Source: Orobanche coerulescens
Taxonomy: Eukaryota > Streptophyta > Magnoliopsida > Lamiales > Orobanchaceae
Length of the DNA: 64,000 bases
Reading direction: 5' to 3'
NCBI GenBank assembly: GCA_033398695.1
Contig: CM065819.1
Location: 5,009,501-5,073,500 of the forward strand
Shown: one piece after another, positions 12,595 through 21,782 of the stretch
How positions within the stretch are numbered: the stretch's first letter is position 1
How the letters are laid out: each line of letters begins with the position of its first letter
Translations under genes and position numbers: made by a program
The notes under the pieces: model-generated
Told to the model about the DNA's origin: nothing
Seen by the model: only the letters and a program-made list of their open reading frames with translations
The model's database searches: none

Positions 12595-12698
12595 ATTCCC
12601 TCACCACCGGAATATCCGTTAACATTATTGATGACTTCTGGTTTTGGCCATATAGCACCAATAACCGACACATCCTGATTGAGTAACCTTCGCTTTCA

Positions 12699-13245
12699 TC
12701 AAATTAATGACCTTACGGAGCAGGCGGGATTACCTCCACGAAACACACATTCGACTCCATCGTCTCGAAATGATAGTGACCAAACGCTTTGGACACTAAT
12801 GATGGCATCGTGACGGTCCATCCAATCGATACCCAAGATGACGTCGTCCCTCGGCAAATCTACTACGATTAGGTCCGCCGCCATACACGACCATGGCCCA
12901 GATCGGACAATTCTGAATCTCACGACTTCCGATAATTCGTCTACCATCAGGTAGGCCAATGACATAAGGCTCACAACTAGTAGCACTACCCAGACGTAGT
13001 CTACTCAAACATGACTCGGAAATGAATGAATGAGATGCACCAGTATCAAAAAGGGTACACACAGGTTGAGATAGAATATCGAGTGTACCTGAGATCATCC
13101 GGGCCTCGGGATCATCGGTCTTCTTCATCTCATAAATTCGGGGCTTGCCGGCCCCCGAACCGGATGCTCCCGTCTGATAGCTCTTGGCTCCGCCTTTAGC
13201 TCCTGTCGTCTTGAACGACGCTGAGTGAGTGGCCTGATTCTGCAC
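12699..13245 (-). pseudogene. B aspartic protease (frameshifted)
   Basis: Retroviral-type aspartic protease. The N-terminal half contains LFDTGASHSFIS (catalytic Asp-Thr-Gly) and CEPYVIGLPDGRRI in one frame. The C-terminal half (LIVVDLPRDDVILGIDWMD) is in a second frame, so a frameshift lies near 12900. It sits between gag and RT as expected. Confidence 0.87.
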
Positions 13246-14432
13246 CCCTGAATGACCTGGGGCTTGAGATGACGCCGGAGTGGGTTTAGAGTCCCTACGG
13301 CAAAAACGGGCCCTATGCCCAGCAATCCCACAGTTGTGGCACGTGACAGACTGCTTCGGACACTTGGTGCTGAAATGACCCTGTTCTTCACAGTTGAAAC
13401 AAGTGATGGCCGAACTGGCCGCTCGCGACTGAGATTCCGCGGGTTTAGACGCCAGGGGAGGTCGCTCAGAAAAAGTAGAGCCCGCCCGCGGTTTCTTGAA
13501 AGTGGCCTGACTACCGTCAGACTGATTACGGTTCTTGGACTTCTTGCTAGCAGACGAAGGTTGCTGCTTAGCAATTTCCTTAGCCGTAAGCTCGTAAGTA
13601 AGAGCCTTCTCAATGAACTCGGCAGTGGCACGCGATTATGATTAAGCAAATCAAGTCTCATACGGGGTTTGACCTCTTCTTTGAAATACTTGATCTTGTC
13701 CGCTTCCGAGTGAATGATAGATGAGGCGAACGGAAGAAGTTCCTGAAATTTTTCGGCGATGGCGAGAACGTCATCATCCGCCGAAAGGTCGGGAGTGAGT
13801 AATTCCAACAACTTGGCCTCCCTGAGTGGGGCCGGATAGTACCTCTCCATCATGAGAGTCTTGAACTGATCCCAAGTACATGTTCCGTCTGTGGGTCTCA
13901 ACGATAACCACCATGAATGAGCGCTCTTACCGAGATAGTAAGCCGCAACAGAAACTTTATGCCCTTCGGGCAATCCACCATAGCAAACAACTTCTCAAAA
14001 TGCTCAAGCCGGTGAACAATATCCGCCGGCTCGGATGAGCCCTCAAAAGTAGGTGGTCGCGGCGAGAGATATCGCTAATGATATTGCTTACACCCCTCTC
14101 TTGCCTGTGAGGGGGCGTCGGAGGAGCCTTCTGATTTTGATTGACGGTGTTATGCATCGTCTCCATCAACCGAGCCATCTGGGTCATTTGGGCCATCATG
14201 CCTGCATAAATGCGAGTGGGTCGACCCGAACACCCTCGACCGAGCCGTGTCGGTACGACTCCTGACGATGAATGATCGCGTCCGTGTGAGTGAGTGGCGC
14301 TGTCATTGCCGATGAGTTAGCATTATTCCCTGGCATTTGCAGGTATTCGCACGAGTTCTCGGATTCGGCCCGCTCCACGGCCTCGTCCTCCACGTCCTCT
14401 GCCGGCCCCTTCCATGTCAAGCGGAAAGTCAT
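13246..14432 (-). pseudogene. gag: B gag with two CCHC zinc knuckles (frameshifted)
   Basis: Capsid and nucleocapsid precursor. The N-terminal ATG at 14432 is possible; that segment stops at 14196. The capsid core is open at about 13630-13973 (HSWWLSLRPTDGTCTW, MMERYYPAPLREAKLLELL). Two CCHC knuckles can be read on the minus strand at about 13300-13400: CFNCEEQGHFSTKC followed by CHNCGIAGHRARFC. They are in a different frame from the upstream core, so a frameshift lies near 13630. The order core, two knuckles, protease is standard for the lineage. Confidence 0.85.
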
Positions 14433-14890
14433 ATGATGATTATATTTCTCGCATGAGTATCACATTATGATTATATTATGAAATGATGAAAATGAGCATA
14501 CGCGCTCAAATACAGCGATTACATGAATGATTAGTTGACGTGACATGATTTCTGATGAAATTACTGAAATGATTATCTTGAACAATTTAACAAGATTGAT
14601 GATATGATCTTCAAGATCAACAACTGAGTAATGAAATGAATTGAGTGATTAATAAGTTAACATTATCGACTTGATCACAATTGAAATTGATGAATGAGGA
14701 TTGTTAACTGATGAATTATGAATGAATGATTATTGCCAGAAATTATACCATGGCATCAGAAATCTTACAGTTCTTGGTCTGATTGGCTCGGCATTTGCAC
14801 AGGTCACACGTGACGCGAAAGTCCAATGATACTAGTTCGATGACGATGATTTCAAATGAGACATGACTTGGAGGGTAGTATTCAAAACCA
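14433..14890 (-). other. B leader (untranslated) region
   Basis: AT-rich stretch between PBS and gag with many TGAATGAAT-like words and no gene. It resembles the internal region of family C (37057-38573), which supports a common origin of B and C. Confidence 0.7.
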
Positions 14891-14903
14891 CTCTCTGATA
14901 CCA
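14891..14903 (-). other. B primer binding site (tRNA-iMet)
   Basis: The minus strand reads TGGTATCAGAGAG, the standard plant initiator-Met site, 4 bp inside the 5' LTR end at 14908. Confidence 0.92.
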
Positions 14904-14907
14904 ACTC

Positions 14908-17559
14908 TGTAACACCCCAAACCAGGCGGATATTACAAAGGTCAGTGGACCCCGACCGGGACCCACCAAAGCGAATGAAAAAGGATGAATTACACAGGGT
15001 AAATGTAGTACCGAACCACATTATAACATCAATTACTCCGATTAGGAGTTTCATACAACACACCCAGGATAATATAGAATACTTGTGTATCTTATGTGAC
15101 GATAAAATACACGACACTGAATGAAATGAGTATTCGAAAGTAATGTCTGCAGCGGAATAATAAAGAAAACATAAATGACTGAATAAATGACTGAAAGGAT
15201 TGGGGCCCCCTTCTAGTATCACTGGGACTCTCCGCCGTCAACGTGCTCTCCCTGCGCCTTTGCCTTGCCATGACCTGAAAAACAATATCCCCAAACGGGG
15301 TCAGTTATACAGAACAACAATCCTCAAGGGTTGAAAATACACAATCATGATATATCTGAAATTATGAATTATCCTGTCGAACATACGCAATCAAACATGC
15401 TATATGAATCGACTATCAGTACGGCTCAAAGGAATGGCGCCACACTACGTCCGGGATGGAAATGTGTCCGTGCACAAGCCACCAACGATCAAACACGCGT
15501 GGTCTTGTACCTAATCAGTCTCACGAGCAATCGACTCGTGTGCACAGTCCAATGTGAGGCCAACAACCAACACACGACCATAATGTGCCCGACATGAAAA
15601 TCCTACACATACCAACTGCACGCCAAGATGACCCGAATGCCACAATATGACAAAAGTGTCAACGATAATGAATAATGACTCAACTATATTTTTTGATGGT
15701 GAAATGAATTTTAGCTCTTTGAAATGATCGGAACCGCTGCTCCTTATGACTGAGGTGATTAATTGACAATGACGAGTTTTGATACGATTAATACAATGAT
15801 GAATGAGTTATGATTATGAATGAACAACGACAAAAGGAATGAATATCCTTTTAACCGAGTAAGAATTAACTTACTCAATACCGATGATGAATGTCCGTCC
15901 ACGAACAACGTCCTAACCAAGATACCGGTCGCTCGAACAACCTTAATTCAATACAATTACCAACAATCCGATCAATAACGAATTAAACACGAACATAACG
16001 AACTCAAGTCGTCGATACGATTAAACCAAGTTCATAGGGGCATTATATCGAACACTTTGAGGCCAACTTCGATTGATTACAACTAAACCTCAACAATACC
16101 AATCTCAAATCCCCAAGAAGTGCTTCAAATCAATAAAACATCTCCAATACGATCAATAGTCCGTTAAGAATATCCAAAAACGTGATTATAACAACTATTA
16201 ATCGGAAATCCCCAAATCCAACTCGATATTCAAAGTGTTCTAGAATAAATCCCTCAAAAATCCAATGAATCCTTATACAAACTCATAATCATATACATAT
16301 CCCTTCATAAAACATGATTATAACGTCAAACATCATATCTCAACACAAAATCGAAATCCAAGGTGTTGAAGAAATTACCTCTTGAAGATCTAACCACTTC
16401 GATCCGATGAACACGAGTTATAACGAGTACCCAAGCTTCCCAAAGGAATGAAGATGATGAAGATTACACACTCAAGTGATTGATGATGATAAAAACTCTC
16501 TCTCAACCCTCTCTCGGATGAAGAAGGAAAAAATGAAAAAGTGAAGTGAAATGACCCGGCCAAGTCATTAAATCTGCCGGTTACGGCCGTAACTCGGCCC
16601 TCTTACGGCCGTAACTTTCCAAGTCAACGGCCTTACGGCCGAATCGCCAACTCAGACGGCCGTAACTCGGCCGTCAAAGCTCCGGCTGACACTTTACGGC
16701 CAGAATCGATCTGAGTTACGGCGTAACCCGCCTTCGTCAAAAACATCCGTCGACACCCTTACGGCCGTAACCGCACACCTTACGGCCGTAACTCGGATGA
16801 TACGGCCGTATCCGGCCAAATCTTACGGGCGTAAGCCCTCTTCGCCGTCAGCGGCCGGGCACCACCGCTGCCAGACGGCCAGAATCGGCCAACTCGTACG
16901 GCCGTACCTGCCTCGACTAACGGCCGTATGCCGCAACCCTTACGGCCGTAAGTCACCCTTGGTCAACAACACCCAAAACTTACGAACACCACTTACGGCC
17001 GTATCTCACCATCCTTACGGCCGTAACTCACCTTCGGCCGAAAATGTCTCGGTAGCTCGCCTTTGACGCCAGACGTCAGAATCGCCAGCCTTACGTGCAC
17101 CGCTCAACTTACGGCCGTACCACAGACCTTACGGCCGTAAGTCCTTTCGTCCAAATGGCTCGAAACACGAACCCAAGTTACGGCCGTAACCCAAAGTCCT
17201 TACTGCCGTAACTCGATGCTGGCCAAGTTGAAAATTCCGATAACTCCGATTCCACGATACGACTGATGAATGATCCGACATAACATACGAATGTGAAAAT
17301 GAACAAGTCTAACACAAGCCACGGATGATGCTCCCAGTACGACTACCAAACACGATGAAAATAATAATACTCCCGTCGATCTCTAAACGGAGATGACATG
17401 ACGATCGGTAACTGATATACGATTACAACATGCCAACATTGAACACAAATGAGTGATTCATGAATGATGAGTGATTATTAATGAGTGAGAATTACTGAGT
17501 GACAATTACAGACTGATAATTACTGAATGAAAATGAATGAATTACAACCGGGTATTACA
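14908..17559 (-). repeat. B 5' LTR
   Basis: 2652-bp partner of 7069-9705, with TGTAACACCCC and GGTATTACA ends (plus-strand order). The right end abuts the second AAGAC copy. Confidence 0.95.
16581..17211. repeat. B 5' LTR palindrome array (TTACGGCCGTAA)
   Basis: Copy of the array at 8736-9366 with the same layout. Several units differ between the two LTRs by small indels, so this part of the LTR changes faster than its surroundings. Confidence 0.88.
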
Positions 17560-17564
17560 AAGAC
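17560..17564. repeat. Target site duplication of B, right copy (AAGAC)
   Basis: Second copy of the 5-bp duplication. Removing 7069-17559 plus one copy restores the phase of the surrounding ORF. Confidence 0.95.
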
Positions 17565-18300
17565 AGCAGCAGCCATGATTGAAACAACTTCTCATCTACG
17601 AGCTCACGACAAAAATATCAAGGATATGTCGCAAGCGCTCTCCTCCCTTGTCGAGAGAATGTCAAACATTGAGATGAAACAGGATGCTGCTCTGGAGATC
17701 CTAGGACGTCTTGATGACGCCAAAAAGGGGGATGAAGCGAGAGAAGCAGCAAGGAGAACAAGGCTTCAGCACAAACGAGAATTTAATGCTGCTCAAGACA
17801 GCATTACTGCCGAGCTGAATAAACTAGCCCCACCCACACAAAGTTTCAGGATTTCAGGTTCTCGACCTGAGTTCCATGATCCCAGCGTCCCATGGCAAAG
17901 CATTATCCAAAGACCTTCCGAAATTCGTCTGCCAAACAACCGCCATCCCACTGCTGAAGAAGTGAAGCAATGGAGGAAAAATGAACTGATGAGATATTTT
18001 GTTAAACTTGTCAGGGAATCCGCCATCTTCAAAGGTTATAAAACCTTGGCGGAGGCTGCAAATAAATTCACGAAGTTGTTAGAAGAAGAAAATCTTCCTC
18101 TACAACAAGAAATGAAATCCAGACATAGAAGAGGAGATCGGATCACCCATCCAGAAGACTGGATTCTTGCCTTTGACAGATCATACGATGGTAGAGCAAT
18201 CTACTTAGATCGAGGCAACGATTCCCTACAGCACTGGTGGCGTGGAACCGATCATGATCCAGAGAAAAGGCCACGGAGACATGCTGACTATAGAAGCTGA
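17565..18300 (+). pseudogene. Sirevirus env-like ORF, part 2
   Basis: Continues the frame of 6179-7068 without a stop for 245 codons to TGA at 18298-18300. It contains a heptad-rich helical segment (KNIKDMSQALSSLVERMSNI), a basic/Ala segment (EAREAARRTRLQHKREF), and a C-terminal Trp/Arg-rich tail (LQHWWRGTDHDPEKRPRRH). No transmembrane segment is evident. The two parts together give about 541 codons. The context of a downstream polypurine tract and LTR points to the env-like gene of Sireviruses. The role of such proteins in plants is unknown; homology to viral envelope proteins is not shown by this sequence. Confidence 0.65.
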
Positions 18301-18762
18301 AATCCCTGTATTATTGTTTGTAATTTTTCTTTCAAAACAACAATCCTTGTACTCTATTTTTGAATATCAATAAAATGTTTGCCTGTCTTGAAAGATTACA
18401 ACTCGTAATCTACTGTGTTATTGTATGATTATGTACTTATATTTAATTGCTGATATGTATCACAAAAATAGAAAATTAAGTTGTACGAACTTGTCTGCGA
18501 ACAGTTCATAGATTCAGTTGTATGCATCTAGAATACATTATAAAGATTGTGCCTGCGCGTCAATCATAAGCATAATCTTAAAAACTCTTAGTTGTATCGA
18601 ACTCGTCTGCGAGCAGTTCATAAATTAGACTAAGTTGCTGAAAGCCAGATCTTTCGACAGAAGACCAAGATATCCACCCGAAATCATAAGGTTATTCGCT
18701 TCATGAAAAAGGTTTTGGTATCATCAAGAAGGCTTGAAAGATTTAAAGTCTTGGCAAATTGT
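18301..18762 (+). other. Region between env-like ORF and polypurine tract
   Basis: AT-rich with no open frame of note. It contains AATAAAATG near 18369, a possible polyadenylation signal, and two related segments with GAACTTGTCTGCGAACAGTTCATA (20 shown: GAACTTGTCTGCGAACAGTT) near 18488 and 18599, about 111 bp apart. Confidence 0.5.
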
Positions 18763-18777
18763 CAAAAAGGGGGAAAT
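18763..18777 (+). other. Sirevirus-like polypurine tract
   Basis: AAAAAGGGGGAAAT directly before TGTTGGG. This A-G5-A form next to a TGTTGG LTR start is characteristic of Sireviruses (family knowledge). Confidence 0.75.
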
Positions 18778-19337
18778 TGTTGGGATAACAAATACCCTGT
18801 ATCGAAATTGTTGGGATAACAATGCCCGGTATCGAAACAGCAAAACAAACCCTGTATCGAATAGTGGTGATAAGATGTTTTGACAATATTCCAATCCATA
18901 ATACAGTAAGGAAACTGTATCGAAAATATGAAGTGTCAACATGTATCGAAGACCTCTCGTAAGATCCAGCATACAGTACAGCAAATAAGTCTCATAAAGA
19001 CTAAGTATGGAAGCTGTCTCGAATTGACAATACGTAATCCTTCCACACAGCTCTCAACAGGACAAAGAAGTAATCTTCAGCATTCACTAGAAGTCAAGTC
19101 ACGTTGATAAAGAAGTATTTAAATACTAAAGGATAAAGTATTTAAATACTGTAAATCAACAGATCTTCAAATTTCGCAAAATCCGGATCGTGTTTTATTC
19201 AAACACATCATCCCGTTGGAACGGAATCTTGCTCGACGGATTTATCTCAACGGATATATTTCAGAAGACTATATATATCTCCTCAAGGCGTTGAAGATCA
19301 TACACCAATACCAACATTATCAAAAGCTTACGAAGTT
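18778..19337 (+). repeat. Sirevirus-like 3' LTR, truncated
   Basis: Starts TGTTGGGATAAC and runs about 560 bp until it meets family C sequence. It contains several CCTGTATCGAAA-type repeats, a near-palindrome around GTATTTAAATAC (19120-19150), and a TATA-like TATATATATC near 19270. The 3' end and any target duplication are missing. Confidence 0.7.
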
Positions 19338-19551
19338 ATTAGAACATAAATGCCCAACGGCGAATCATAATTATAGAGTACCACGATGAATTACACGACA
19401 TGAACCAAACCAGAACTGAATTAATTATGAATCACAATGCCCGAAGGCTCCAATGAGATTACCAAGACAATTACAAAGGCCTGAAAGCCGCTCATCCAAA
19501 GCTGTCAAATATCACAATCACATGAAGCCAAAACAGCCCGAAGCTGTATCG

Positions 19552-19737
19552 ATTTGGGCCGTAGCCACGGCACGAAGCCATATCACAATTACGGCCGAAG
19601 CCACAGCACGAAGCCGTATCACAATTAGGGCCGAAGCCACGGCATGAAGCCGTATCACAATTAGGGCTGAAGCCACTGCACGAAGCCGTATCACAATTAG
19701 GGCCGAAGCCACGGCATGAAGCCGTATCAAAATGAAA
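19552..19737. repeat. 36-bp tandem repeats in C LTR
   Basis: About five units built on GCCGAAGCCACGGCACGAAG, period 36 bp. Counterparts lie at 39330-39517 and 53884-54028 in the other C LTRs with different copy numbers. Open frames here are artefacts of the repeat period being a multiple of three. Confidence 0.9.
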
Positions 19738-20095
19738 CCATCCAATGGCCGTTGACCTACTGAGCTGTAGGTGTTGGGGGAAACAACCGCGAAGGTTCAG
19801 GCCCCACCAAACTTACCCCATAATGAAACCATCCAATGGCCGTTGACCTAATGAGTTGTAGGTGTTGGGGAAACAACCGTGAAGGTTCAGGCCCCACCAA
19901 ACTTACCCCATAATGAAACCATCCAATGGTCGTTGACCTACACAGTTGTAGGTGTTGGGGGAAAGAACCGCGAAGGTTCAGGCCCCACCAAACTTACCCC
20001 ATACTGAAATCATCCAATGGTCATTGACCTACTGAGTTGTAGGTGTTTGGGGAAACAACTGCGAAGGTTCTGGCCCCACCAAACTTACCCCATAA
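19737..20095. repeat. 90-bp tandem repeats in C LTR
   Basis: Four units of about 90-91 bp, each with AAACCATCCAATGG, TTGACCTAC, GGTGTTGGGG, AAACAACCGCGAAGGTTC and CCCCACCAAACTTACCCC. Counterparts are at 39513-39675 (cut by A2) and 54026-54391. Confidence 0.9.
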
Positions 20096-20415
20096 CGAGC
20101 ACTAGCCGAGACTAGCCTCCAAACATAATTAATCACAAACGGCAACGATTCCAAGATTACCGAATTCCAATAATGACAGTGTGCTGCCTTGAGTCGGCCA
20201 ACACGACAACAATGACTCACGGATGGGTACCGTCCTCGGCGGTCCCAATTCAATACCTCAATTACCTTAGAATGGTCAATCGATAACAACGACACAACGG
20301 ATGAGAACTATCCTTGATAGCCCCAATTCAATACCTCGATTGCCTTAGAATGGCCAACCGATAACAATGATGCAGCGGATGATTCAATATCTCGATTGCC
20401 TTAAAACGACCAATC

Positions 20416-20420
20416 GATAA
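20416..20420. repeat. Target site duplication of F, left copy (GATAA)
   Basis: GATAA precedes the F LTR start (TGTTGTTACCC) and recurs at 32033-32037 after the F LTR end. Confidence 0.93.
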
Positions 20421-21345
20421 TGTTGTTACCCATAATATTATCCGGAGATATTATTGCTGGAATGATCGATTAACAAACAAATGCGAGAACACTTCCGTGA
20501 GAAAAGAAACGACACAAGATTTGCTGGGGTTGTTAATCCCGGGCTTGAATGCTCTCACGAGATGTTATTAATAAATATACTGTCGAGTACAAATATTAAT
20601 GTTAGAATCTATTATAATGAGTGTAAAGACTTCTAGTTATCTAAGCTGTAGAGCGTGTAGATTGCCGGAAGAACCAGATATGTAGATCTGTGAGTTCTTG
20701 CTTGGATGTATGATATGTGTGTATGAGTATCACTCAGAATGTATATGTAATTGCCTGCAAATTCGCGTGTATATTCGCGTTTTTTTGCCACTGTAGTGAG
20801 TTCCCTATTTATATGAGACAAGGTAGTTGGGATTCCTCAGGCGATCGCGGGCGACCGCCATTTTCTATATTATAATAAGATGGCCGATCGTCCCGTCACG
20901 TGGACTGTTTCCTTAAAGTCTGGGGCTGCTGCTGGTGGCCAGCAGTGCGAGCCAATGGGAAGCCAGCACGCGTCTTGGGTCACTGTCTGGGGAGGACCCA
21001 CTTTGTACCTTTCGGCGGCCCTGTCGGTAGGTGAGGTAGGTGACAGGATGGGGTCAACGATCCTATCTGTCGGCGCCCTTTGTGGATCTGCACGTGGGCT
21101 ACCGTCCAAGATTCGGTCTTTGACGACTTTGATGGATGTTGGATCCATACGTGGCACGAGACGATCGCCTCTGGTTCGCTCATTAAAGCCGATCGCCAGA
21201 TATCAAAAGACGATCGCTGGGTACCAAAAGACGGTCGCCGTATTGTGCCGATCGCTGGGCATTTGCCCAAAGTATGTCTTCTATGGTTGGCTTCTCTGAT
21301 CGTGATGTCGATCGCCTATCGAGGCGTATTAATCGCCGCACAACA
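20421..21345 (-). repeat. F 3' LTR
   Basis: 925 bp, plus-strand ends TGTTGTTACCC and GCCGCACAACA. It contains the same TATA box and CGATCG-rich U3 as the other LTR. Confidence 0.95.
20804..20813 (-). promoter_or_regulatory. F 3' LTR TATA box
   Basis: The minus strand reads TATAAATAGG. Upstream in minus sense lies a run of CGATCG-containing words beginning with GCGATCGC at 20841-20848. Confidence 0.7.
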
Positions 21346-21360
21346 ATTGCCCCCCAGCTC
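21346..21360 (-). other. F polypurine tract
   Basis: The minus strand reads GAGCTGGGGGGCAAT directly before the 3' LTR. Confidence 0.85.
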
Positions 21361-21626
21361 GATCAGGCGATCTGCTTTCAACTTTGGACGATCTCTTTTT
21401 GTGCTGGGAGTAGCGGGAAATGAAGGCGGGCTCTCGAAACGTTGCAAGGACACGTGTCGTGCTATTGTTGGGGGAGTCCGACGGTTTGTCAGACTTGCCG
21501 CCTGGCGTGCCCTCGAAAAGACGCGCACGGGGGATTCGAGGGCAGCATTTAATGTGTCCCCTCACTGACGGCTGCTATTCAGCCCTCGGACTTTCGCCTA
21601 TTTGCACAGAGACCCCCGCCTCCATC

Positions 21627-21635
21627 TATAAAAGG
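21627..21635 (+). promoter_or_regulatory. Promoter of the F antisense gene (TATA box)
   Basis: TATAAAAGG on the plus strand, about 150 bp before the ATG at 21783. The leader between them is CT-rich and may hold a further small intron (TTTAGGTAAG near 21735). The element promoters are on the other strand, so this would be an independent internal promoter. Confidence 0.6.
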
Positions 21636-21782
21636 GGCTTGGGTTTCTTCATTTTCACCCTTCACACATCCTTGCATCCTTAGCGGAAACTCTGCAGATT
21701 TTTCCGGAGCTTCTTGTGCCGACCGTCTTCCTTTCTTTAGGTAAGAAAAATCAATCTTCTTTCTCCCTTTACTTTTTATAAA

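Larger units (their letters stand above)
7069..17559 (-). mobile_element. Element B: complete but degenerate Tekay-type chromovirus
   Basis: A 10,491-bp minus-strand Ty3/gypsy element with both LTRs (7069-9705 and 14908-17559), PBS, polypurine tract and a perfect TSD. It is inserted in the Sirevirus env-like ORF. Domain order on the minus strand is gag, protease, RT, RNase H, integrase, chromodomain remnant. All coding parts carry frameshifts. It is related to A but a different family: LTR sequence and palindrome type differ. Its leader, PBS and polypurine surroundings resemble those of the non-autonomous family C. Confidence 0.95.
19338..20420 (-). repeat. C left LTR, piece 1
   Basis: Matches the C LTR from an internal point (compare 53670-54720); about 550 bp of the LTR end is missing at the Sirevirus junction. 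It includes a 36-bp array, a 90-bp array and the start of a 56-bp array. It is interrupted at 20420 by element F. Confidence 0.88.

Noticed and set aside
6179..18300. Host gene interrupted by a transposon, or a caulimovirus-like gene
   Set aside because: The following polypurine tract and TGTTGGG LTR place it in an LTR element; no exon structure, RT or movement-protein motif nearby.
19518..19745. Minus-strand ORF with repeating SALIVIRLRAVA units
   Set aside because: The 36-bp DNA repeat is a multiple of three, so all frames stay open; related frames occur at 39300 and 53848. No independent support for a protein.
20880..21568. Overlapping ORFs of 95-162 codons on both strands in the F LTRs
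   Set aside because: They lie in LTR U3, the same frames recur in the other LTR at 31557-31986, and no domain is recognisable; GC-rich sequence explains open frames.
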